Shown: in pieces, positions 1 to 5,204 of the stretch
Layout: every line of letters starts with the position of its first letter
Numbering within the stretch: position 1 is the first letter of the stretch
Program-made: the position numbers and the translations under genes
The notes under the pieces: generated by a model
Databases searched by the model: none
What the model was told of the DNA's origin: nothing
What the model saw: only the letters and a program-made list of their open reading frames with translations
Origin: CAYLXU01 sp964388055
GTDB lineage: Bacteria; Patescibacteriota; Minisyncoccia; UBA6257; JACRHW01
Assembly: GCA_964388055.1 (NCBI GenBank)
Contig: CAYLXU010000033.1
Coordinates: 1 to 9,685, forward strand
DNA length: 9,685 bases
Direction: 5' to 3'

Positions 1-378
1 CCACTGTTTAATATGCTCGCCATCGGCGGGACGAATTGCGACTCCTCCGGGCAATCCTTCGTCAAATATCCATTGCATCACCGGACTACCATCTTCAGGT
101 ACACGGATAACCACCACTTTTCCATTCACTTCTCCTTCCCAAAAATTAAATCGTCCATCATTAAAAAGGTACGTTGTTGGGGTAATTTCAAATTGATCAA
201 GCCACACTGGCTGAACTATTACTCGGTATATGAGCTCAGCTGTTAGATTAATAGGTGGGGGACAGTCATCTTTGAGGATGTGACAATTATAATGGACAGC
301 CGTTGAGCCGTATTGGAGACTGTAATATAAGGCGATGAGTATAAAAACTGATCCTATAATTTTTATTTTTCCCTTCAT
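1..378 (-). CDS. N-terminal part of an unrecognised membrane-anchored or secreted protein (cut by window edge)
   Basis: The minus-strand frame opens at ATG 376-378 and stays open for 126 codons to base 1, so the C-terminus lies outside the window. An in-frame TAA lies a few codons upstream, and ATG 376-378 is the first possible ATG. No clear Shine-Dalgarno precedes it. Residues 1-7 are lysine-rich (MKGKIKI) and residues 7-21 are hydrophobic (IIGSVFILIALYYSL), which fits a signal anchor or signal peptide. The rest is polar with scattered aromatics, two cysteines (C32, C39) and several predicted beta stretches. I recognise no family and assign no function. It begins about 30 bases after the tRNA-Ala gene in the same direction and may be read from the same transcript. 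An uninterrupted frame with a plausible export signal supports a real gene. Confidence 0.65.
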   Translation of the reverse strand, partial: MKGKIKIIGSVFILIALYYSLQYGSTAVHYNCHILKDDCPPPINLTAELIYRVIVQPVWLDQFEITPTTYLFNDGRFNFWEGEVNGKVVVIRVPEDGSPVMQWIFDEGLPGGVAIRPADGEHIKQW

Positions 379-409
379 TGGTGTTGTTACAAATTATGAA
401 AGTTCCTGT

Positions 410-483
410 TGGTGGACCTGGGGGGAATCGGACCCCCGCCTCCGCAATGCGAATGCGATGTAATACCACTTTACTACAGGCCC
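410..483 (-). tRNA. tRNA-Ala, anticodon CGC, CCA encoded
   Basis: The minus strand folds into a full cloverleaf: acceptor GGGCCTG (477-483) with CAGGTCC (414-420); D-stem GTAA/TTAC with loop AGTGGTA; anticodon stem TCGCA/TGCGG; loop TTCGCAT with anticodon CGC at 449-451; T-stem GGGGG/CCCCC; discriminator A at 413; and a template-encoded CCA at 410-412. The third acceptor pair is G-U, the classic alanine identity element, which agrees with an anticodon reading GCG. The T-loop is TCCGATT, so the position usually held by T (pseudouridine 55) is C, which is unusual. The tRNA proper is 71 nt (413-483). No clear promoter is visible upstream on the minus strand. Confidence 0.95.
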
Positions 484-580
484 ATTGTTGAGTGTTCTTT
501 TTTTTAACATACAAAGAAAAAAATGAAAACCATGTTTGCGGTTATCCACATGGATTATTTTCTATCTGCGAATTCTTTGC

Positions 581-586
581 TATACT
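581..586 (+). promoter_or_regulatory. Candidate -10 box for the MscS-like gene
   Basis: TATACT lies in an A+T-rich stretch about 137 bases before the ATG at 724. The sequence 17 bases upstream (around 558-563, TTTTCT) is a poor -35 match, so only the -10 box is convincing. Initiation near 593 would give a leader of about 130 nt that contains the hairpins listed next. Confidence 0.4.
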
Positions 587-605
587 TTTAAATGAACTAG
601 TACAA

Positions 606-696
606 CCTCGAAAGGGGAACTCAAAGGTCGTATTATTTTTTTGTCTTTAACCCTTGTCTCCCTCTCAACGTGTCGGTGAAGGGTGGAGTAACAAGG
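606..696 (+). promoter_or_regulatory. Structured 5' leader of the MscS-like gene
   Basis: Two hairpins are visible. The small one is CCTC (606-609), GAAA tetraloop, GGGG (614-617). The large one pairs CCTTGTCTCC (652-661) with GGAG (685-688) and ACAAGG (691-696), leaving a two-base bulge, and extends inward through CTCT (662-665) with AGGG (680-683). A T-rich stretch (635-647) lies between them. The ATG at 724 has no Shine-Dalgarno, so a leader of this length and structure may influence translation or elongation. I could not match it to a named riboswitch class; the role is inference. Confidence 0.4.
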
Positions 697-723
697 CGTA
701 TCAATTTTAATTTTTAAAAATTT

Positions 724-1407
724 ATGACAGTTCAAGCATGGCTTGATGTATTGTTCCAATCTCTTACTCAACTTGGAACAAGTACCGCAGCATTTATTCC
801 TTCTCTTGTAGGGGCAGTTCTTACTCTCCTTGTGGGTTGGATCGTTGCTGCTGGTTTGGGGACATTAGTAGAAAAGGTAATAACACTTGCAAAAGTGGAT
901 TCCTTGCTTAAAAAGGCAGGATTTGAGGAAATGGTATCACGTGCAGGAATGCGTTTGCATTCTGGCCATTTCTTAGGAAAATTGGTGTATTGGTTTGTAA
1001 TGATTGGTTTCTTGATTGCTGTTGCGGACATTCTTGGTCTTCCACAGTTTTCTCTCTTCTTAACTCAGGTAATGGGATATCTTCCAAGCGTATTTGCGGC
1101 AACCGTAATTATGCTTGCAACCGTGTGGGTTGCTAATCTCGTAAAGACATTTATTGCAGCTTCGGCTAAGGGGGCAGAACTTCCTGGTGCTGAGCTTGTA
1201 GGTGTCATTGCGTGGTGGTCAATTTTTGTCTTTGGATTATTTGCAACTCTTCTTCAGCTACAGGTTGCGGAAACTATTATCTCAATCGTGGTGACTGGAA
1301 TTGTTGCGATGCTCGCTATCGCCGGTGGATTGGCATTTGGTCTTGGTGGAAAGGCCTATGCAGAACACCTTATCGAGCGCTTCCGCAGAATTATGGAAAT
1401 GAAGTAG
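724..1407 (+). CDS. Small TM-helix membrane protein resembling the pore region of MscS-type channels
   Basis: The 227-residue protein is almost entirely membrane helices, at about residues 23-45, 86-105, 118-143, 155-177 and 183-207. The last helix and its end (AIAGGLAFGLGGKAYAEHLI) match the Gly/Ala-rich pore-helix signature of the 'conserved TM helix' and MscS families. Homologous channels continue into a cytoplasmic beta domain and vestibule of 100 or more residues. This one stops about 18 residues after the motif with a basic tail (ERFRRIMEMK), so it is either a minimal channel or a membrane protein that has lost or never had the vestibule. ATG 724 is the natural start; no Shine-Dalgarno is seen. 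The gene is monocistronic, with a terminator 27 bases after the stop. Family assignment is fairly sure; channel activity is inference. Confidence 0.8.
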   Translation: MTVQAWLDVLFQSLTQLGTSTAAFIPSLVGAVLTLLVGWIVAAGLGTLVEKVITLAKVDSLLKKAGFEEMVSRAGMRLHSGHFLGKLVYWFVMIGFLIAVADILGLPQFSLFLTQVMGYLPSVFAATVIMLATVWVANLVKTFIAASAKGAELPGAELVGVIAWWSIFVFGLFATLLQLQVAETIISIVVTGIVAMLAIAGGLAFGLGGKAYAEHLIERFRRIMEMK

Positions 1408-1424
1408 TTTCTTTTATAAGAAAC
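1407..1424 (+). other. Short hairpin overlapping the stop codon
   Basis: GTTTCTT (1407-1413) pairs with AAGAAAC (1418-1424) around a TTAT loop, starting on the last base of the TAG stop. It sits just before the main terminator and may protect the transcript's 3' end. Confidence 0.4.
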
Positions 1425-1434
1425 GTACTAAAAC

Positions 1435-1462
1435 CCGCTCCGAATTATCGGGGCGGTTTTTT
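1435..1462 (+). terminator. Rho-independent terminator of the MscS-like gene
   Basis: CCGCTCCGA (1435-1443) pairs with TCGGGGCGG (1448-1456) around an ATTA loop, followed by six T (1457-1462). The stem has nine pairs including one G-U. Confidence 0.92.
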
Positions 1463-1464
1463 AA

Positions 1465-1493
1465 TTGACTTTATATGTATAATGTGTTATAGA
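1465..1493 (+). promoter_or_regulatory. Promoter of the TPM-domain gene
   Basis: TTGACT (1465-1470) and TATAGA (1488-1493) are 17 bp apart. The AAATATGC that follows (1493-1500) and a TTGAAA just downstream recur at the pspA promoter near 4002. Initiation would fall near 1500. The leader then holds CGGG (1510-1513) and CCCG (1521-1524) as a hairpin, and an A/G-rich Shine-Dalgarno (AAGGAAGGG, around 1535-1543) before ATG 1550. Confidence 0.7.
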
Positions 1494-1549
1494 AATATGC
1501 TCCTTGAAAACGGGTCTCGTGCCCGAAAACAAGAAAGGAAGGGATAAGG

Positions 1550-3943
1550 ATGAAGACACTAAAACATCTCCTTATATATGTTTTCGTATTTATTACTTTT
1601 GGATATTCTCCTGCTTTTGCGGAAACGGGCAATGAGTTGGTAGTTGATGATGCAGGTGTTTTTGGTTCACGATTGAGTGAAGTTGAGGAAGCGGCTAGAC
1701 GACTTGCCGCGACGGGTGCTGACGTACGTGTAAGAACCGTAAGGACTCTCGGTGGAGCTCCTACGCTCGATCATCTGGTTCGCCAGTATCAGGATAGATA
1801 TCCATCTTGGCAATCTCCAAACGGCAACAGGAAGAGCAATCTCGTTGTCGTAATGATTGCAATGAAGGAACGTCAGCTTGGTATTTCAAACGGTGGTGCG
1901 TATGACTCATCAATTGCGAAGCATGCATCTAGAATTAGGGCAGAGGTTATTGGACCACGCCTCAAGGGTGGAGATTTTGCTGGTGCTTTTGTGGCCGGGC
2001 TTAATGAGCTCACTACCGTGGTTCAAGTCCAGGCTAATCCAAATGGCGGACAGACAACTGTCATCAACAGCGGCCCTCCTCCTGATCTTTCCGGTCTTTG
2101 GACGTTCTTGAAAATTATCGCGTTTATCGCAGGCGGCGTGGTTGTGTTCATCTTTGTTGGAAACGTATTTGCGGGACGGGCACGACGTCGGGCTGCGCAG
2201 CAGAAGGCAAAGCTTGCTAAGCAGGGTGCGTCTAATCGTATTGTGGAGATGCAGAGCGCTCTAGAGATGCCAAATATTCGTGTAAATGCGCTTATGGGAA
2301 AAATCTCTGAACCAGAACGGGAAGCGCTCGGGAGCAGACTTAGTGAGGCAGATCGGATTATTGGTATCGCTACGGGCTCCTATAACGATGTTGATCACAG
2401 TGCAGGAAATCCTGATCGTGATGGCCTTTCCGAAGAAGAATATGAGGCAATGTGTGCTCCTTATGAGCGAATTACGAATGATTTGAGGCGGGCGGAAGGT
2501 TTGATTAACGAAGTTGTGCGTGATGTTGACTTGTGGGAAAAAAAGATTCAGGAAATTCCCCAGCAACTGAATCAGGCGCGTAGTGTTGTTGCTTCTGCGA
2601 TTGAAAGGGTTCAGAGTGTGAAGGAGATGGGGTTTTTTGTAAATGAATCTGAAACGGCGATTGAGCAGATGCAAGTAAGTTTGGAGCAGGCTGCAACGGA
2701 TTTGGTGAATCAGCGTTTTGATACAGCGTTGAAGAATGTTGATGAGGCCCTGAGTGGTGTGAAGACTATTGTTGCTTTTGTTGATGCGCTTCCTTCACGC
2801 AAGACAAAAGTTGTTCAAGAAATCAATGCTTTGGAAGAGCGCGTCAATAATATAAAAGAAAAAACCCTTGCGGCTCATGAGCTTCTAAAGCAACTTGGGC
2901 AAGAATATGTTGAAGGTAGCTTGAAATCCGTAAATGGGAACGATGTTGAGGCGAAAAAGCGTCAAGAGGGTGCCCTGAGGGCCTGCGAACGTGCAAAGGA
3001 ATTTGCGAACATGGATACGCAGAAGTGGGGTGAGGCAGAAAACCTTCTTTCTGAAGCCAATAGGTGGCTTGATGAGGCTGAGTCTTTTGTGCGCTCTATT
3101 GAGGCGCTTGCAAAGAATCTCGAGGAAGCGAAAGAAAACGCACCAGCTGAGTTGAGATCAATTCGTGCAGATATCCAAAAGGCAAATGAATATATTGCTC
3201 GGTATGATGACGATATTCGAGATAGTTTGTGGGATGATTTGAGGTCAGCCCAACGTATGGCGGATGACATCGCCGTTTCTTTGGGACAGAGACGACCTGA
3301 TTATATTGCTATCCTTGGTGCGATAAAGGTCGCACACGCTAAGGTTGATACGATTCTTAATAGTGCCCGGAACGAACACGAACAGGCAGAGCGTCTTCGT
3401 GCGCGTCTCACAAGCGAAATTCGTGATGCAAAGAGTGCGATTTCTAGAGCAGAAGAATATATTGCGGATCATAGAAGTGATGTTGGGAGGACGGCAAAGA
3501 ATCGAATTCAGGAGGCAAAGACCGCTTTTCAGTCTATTGATGCCATCTCTACGATTGAGGGTAAAATTTCAGTCCTTGAGGATGTAAAGGAAAAAGCGGA
3601 CGCGGCGTATAAGAAGGCAAAGAGTGATTTTTCGGATGCCGAGGATGAGCGGGAACGTGAACGTGTGCAAAGAAATTCATATAGCGGATATGGTGGTGGA
3701 TATAGTAGCCCATCGTACAATAGTGGCAATACAAATGTTTTTGCCCCGATTAGTGTGAGCAGTTCTCCTTCATATGGCAGTAGCAATAATGATAGTTGGG
3801 GTTCTTGGGGTTCTGGTTCTGATAATTCTCCAAGTTCTGGTTCTGATAATTCTGGTAGTTGGGATTTTAGCTCCTCGGGTTCTGACAGTTCAAATAGTTG
3901 GAGTGACAGTAGCTCCGGATCCGATAGTTCCGGTGGCTGGTAA
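1550..3943 (+). CDS. TPM-domain membrane protein with long coiled coil and Ser/Gly/Trp tail
   Basis: The 797-residue protein has, in order: a signal peptide (1-24, ending AFA before ET); a TPM domain (about 28-155, with NELVVDDAG at its start and the LVVVMIAMKERQLGIS strand region); a linker; one membrane helix (about 184-207) followed by basic GRARRRAAQQKAK; about 450 residues of charged helical coiled coil (roughly 215-690); and a low-complexity tail (about 700-797) of Ser, Gly, Asn and periodic Trp ending SSGGW. By the positive-inside rule the TPM domain is outside the membrane and the coiled coil and tail are cytoplasmic. TPM proteins are known from photosystem repair (Psb32/TLP18.3) and from PspA neighbourhoods, often with Gly-rich ends like this; phosphatase activity is reported for some. 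The very long coiled coil is unlike the usual 250-300-residue family member. The pspA gene follows with a near-identical promoter, so an envelope-stress role is likely but inferred. Confidence 0.9.
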   Translation: MKTLKHLLIYVFVFITFGYSPAFAETGNELVVDDAGVFGSRLSEVEEAARRLAATGADVRVRTVRTLGGAPTLDHLVRQYQDRYPSWQSPNGNRKSNLVVVMIAMKERQLGISNGGAYDSSIAKHASRIRAEVIGPRLKGGDFAGAFVAGLNELTTVVQVQANPNGGQTTVINSGPPPDLSGLWTFLKIIAFIAGGVVVFIFVGNVFAGRARRRAAQQKAKLAKQGASNRIVEMQSALEMPNIRVNALMGKISEPEREALGSRLSEADRIIGIATGSYNDVDHSAGNPDRDGLSEEEYEAMCAPYERITNDLRRAEGLINEVVRDVDLWEKKIQEIPQQLNQARSVVASAIERVQSVKEMGFFVNESETAIEQMQVSLEQAATDLVNQRFDTALKNVDEALSGVKTIVAFVDALPSRKTKVVQEINALEERVNNIKEKTLAAHELLKQLGQEYVEGSLKSVNGNDVEAKKRQEGALRACERAKEFANMDTQKWGEAENLLSEANRWLDEAESFVRSIEALAKNLEEAKENAPAELRSIRADIQKANEYIARYDDDIRDSLWDDLRSAQRMADDIAVSLGQRRPDYIAILGAIKVAHAKVDTILNSARNEHEQAERLRARLTSEIRDAKSAISRAEEYIADHRSDVGRTAKNRIQEAKTAFQSIDAISTIEGKISVLEDVKEKADAAYKKAKSDFSDAEDERERERVQRNSYSGYGGGYSSPSYNSGNTNVFAPISVSSSPSYGSSNNDSWGSWGSGSDNSPSSGSDNSGSWDFSSSGSDSSNSWSDSSSGSDSSGGW
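3810..3853 (+). repeat. Direct repeat coding for the GSDNS tail unit
   Basis: A 20-bp sequence at 3810-3829 is repeated exactly at 3834-3853, a 24-bp (8-codon) period. It lies in frame inside the Ser/Gly tail of the TPM protein and encodes repeats of SGSDNS. This is most simply a slippage- or duplication-derived protein repeat. Confidence 0.85.
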
Positions 3944-3962
3944 TCTGGTAATATAAAAAGAG

Positions 3963-3989
3963 CGGCTCAGTGTAGCCGTTTTTGTTTTT
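3963..3989 (+). terminator. Rho-independent terminator of the TPM gene
   Basis: CGGCT (3963-3967) pairs with AGCCG (3974-3978), followed by TTTTTGTTTTT (3979-3989). The preceding A-rich stretch can extend the stem with A-T and G-U pairs. Confidence 0.88.
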
Positions 3990-4001
3990 ATGAGATTTAA
4001 A

Positions 4002-4035
4002 TTGACATATTATATATTTTGTGATAAAAATATGC
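4002..4035 (+). promoter_or_regulatory. Promoter of pspA, near copy of the TPM promoter
   Basis: TTGACA (4002-4007) is followed 16-17 bp later by ATAAAA/TAAAAA (4024-4030) and AAATATGC (4028-4035). The TPM promoter has the same AATTGAC start and the same AAATATGC, with TTGAAA a few bases further on in both. The distance between the shared blocks differs by 2 bp. This suggests common control. Confidence 0.65.
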
Positions 4036-4069
4036 AGTCTTTGAAATATCATAATGAAAGGAGTAATTG

Positions 4070-4138
4070 TTGTTTACCCTGCCTAACAAGCAAAATCCTC
4101 GGGAAGGGGAAAGGCTTCCCAAAACCAAAGGAGGTTAA
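4070..4138 (+). CDS. Possible 22-residue leader peptide upstream of pspA
   Basis: AAAGGAG (4057-4063) lies 6 bases before TTG 4070, which opens a frame of 22 codons ending at TAA 4136-4138. The product would be basic and proline-containing, ending KTKGG. Its last codons (AAA GGA GGT TAA) are themselves the Shine-Dalgarno of pspA, so ribosomes finishing here would stop 4 bases before the pspA ATG. An overlapping 10-codon ATG frame (4054-4086) competes for the same ribosome site. The TTG start and the tiny size make this tentative; the Shine-Dalgarno and the position of the stop are the only support. Confidence 0.3.
   Translation: MFTLPNKQNPREGERLPKTKGG
4101..4134 (+). promoter_or_regulatory. 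Leader hairpin and strong Shine-Dalgarno of pspA
   Basis: GGGAAG (4101-4106) pairs with CTTCCC (4115-4120) around a purine-rich 8-base loop. AGGAGG (4129-4134) follows 8 bases later and is 8 bases from ATG 4143. This ideal site fixes the start at 4143 rather than an in-frame ATG at 3990, which would lie upstream of the promoter's initiation point. Confidence 0.6.
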
Positions 4139-4142
4139 CAAA

Positions 4143-4853
4143 ATGGCTTCATTGTTTCAAAAGGGTCGCACTGTTACTTTGGGATTTCTTCATGATCTGC
4201 TAGATAAGGTGATTGATGTGAATTCTCCGAGCGCGCTGCGTCAGCATATCCGTGATCTCGAAGGTGCGATCGATAGTATGAGTGATACGGTTGCAGCGGC
4301 AAACGCAACCACGAGAGGTCTTAATCGGGATGTTGTCAGTATTCAAGGAGAGATGAGTAAGTTGAACGGGGAGATTGACCTTATTTTGAGTGATGGAGAC
4401 GATTCGAATGACCATCTCGCTCTTCCACGTGAAGCGCGTCTTGCTGATCTGGAAGGGCAGCTTACGGATAAGTCAGGAGAGAAGGTCACTGCGGAGCAGA
4501 CTGCGAGCGCCCTCAATCAAGCACTTTCAAATCTCAAGACAAAGCACGCGAGTATGATTGCTGCCCTGAAGAAGCTTGAGTCGCTTGATAAGTCCACAAA
4601 GGCAAAGGAACAGGCTGCAAGTGCGCTGAAGCAGGCCGCAGATCTTGCTGCTACTGGTAGCGGTGTCTCTGTGGACAGTGTGACTGCGCGAATGCAACAG
4701 CGAGCAGATGTTGCAGATGAAAAATTCAAGCAGGCTATGGGTGCGGTGCAGGAGAGCACTGGTGAGGATGTTGCCATCATTGAGGCGAAGAGGCGCCTTG
4801 CTGAGAGAAAGGCTCGTCTGAAGCAGGGTACGGTGACTCAGGCACTTTCATAG
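4143..4853 (+). CDS. pspA: PspA/IM30 (Vipp1) family membrane-stress protein
   Basis: The 236-residue protein has the length and build of the PspA/IM30 family. Its N-terminal amphipathic segment (SLFQKGRTVTLGFLHDLLDK) is followed by the family's DVNSPSALRQHIRDLE region and then nearly continuous charged coiled-coil helix to about residue 150. A C-terminal helix ends in EAKRRLAERKARLKQG. PspA proteins assemble on the cytoplasmic face of the membrane and stabilise it under stress. The start at 4143 rests on the AGGAGG site. No PspB, PspC or PspF is present in the window; the promoter-sharing neighbour is the TPM coiled-coil protein, a known PspA context in other bacteria. Assignment is firm; the partnership is inference. 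Confidence 0.93.
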   Translation: MASLFQKGRTVTLGFLHDLLDKVIDVNSPSALRQHIRDLEGAIDSMSDTVAAANATTRGLNRDVVSIQGEMSKLNGEIDLILSDGDDSNDHLALPREARLADLEGQLTDKSGEKVTAEQTASALNQALSNLKTKHASMIAALKKLESLDKSTKAKEQAASALKQAADLAATGSGVSVDSVTARMQQRADVADEKFKQAMGAVQESTGEDVAIIEAKRRLAERKARLKQGTVTQALS

Positions 4854-4864
4854 TATTACGAAAT

Positions 4865-4896
4865 GCTCCCACATTGTTGGGGGCTTTTATTTTTTT
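4865..4896 (+). terminator. Rho-independent terminator of pspA
   Basis: GCTCCCA (4865-4871) pairs with TGGGGGC (4878-4884) around a 6-base loop, followed by TTTTATTTTTTT (4885-4896). Confidence 0.9.
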
Positions 4897-4909
4897 AAAA
4901 AAGAAAGCA

Positions 4910-4937
4910 TTGTTATTTTGTTTTAGATTGTTATACT
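4910..4937 (+). promoter_or_regulatory. Promoter of the DDAH-like gene
   Basis: TTGTTA (4910-4915) and TATACT (4932-4937) are 16 bp apart. AAGGAGG (4956-4962) then stands 8 bases before ATG 4971. The promoter lacks the AAATATGC block shared by the two preceding genes. Confidence 0.6.
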
Positions 4938-5204
4938 GATCACAGTTTTTTGAAAAAGGAGGCTGGTTCTATGCGTGTTCTCATGTGTCCATGGACGTTT
5001 CCGGGCGTGAAATGGGAGATTAATCCACACATGAATATCAATGCCCAACCTGATCCGGAGAAGGCACGTCTCGAGTGGCACATGCTCCTCGAATGTTACC
5101 TGCAACTTGGAGTGAAGGTTGAACTATTGCAGCCGCGTCCGAGGTTACATGATATGGTTTATACTGCAAACGTGGGTTGGGGGAAGAATGGAGTGTTTGT
5201 TGTC

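Noticed and set aside
287..514. Open minus-strand frame covering the tRNA region
   Set aside because: It overlaps the tRNA gene and has no coding features; the cloverleaf explains the sequence.
542..550. Perfect DnaA-box consensus TTATCCACA
   Set aside because: Only one copy is present and no other origin feature is near; a single match of this degeneracy is not surprising in a window of this size.
1497..1547. 16-codon frame (starting MLLENGS) ending two bases before the TPM start, similar in layout to the pspA leader frame
   Set aside because: The predicted transcription start is near base 1500, so its ATG would lie at or before the 5' end of the RNA.
2261..3786. Several open minus-strand frames across the TPM gene
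   Set aside because: They are antisense shadows of a well-supported coding region with repetitive charged codons; they have no family features and overlap each other.
3990..4142. In-frame N-terminal extension of PspA by 51 codons
   Set aside because: It would begin upstream of the pspA promoter, reads unlike any PspA N-terminus, and the ideal AGGAGG site dictates ATG 4143.
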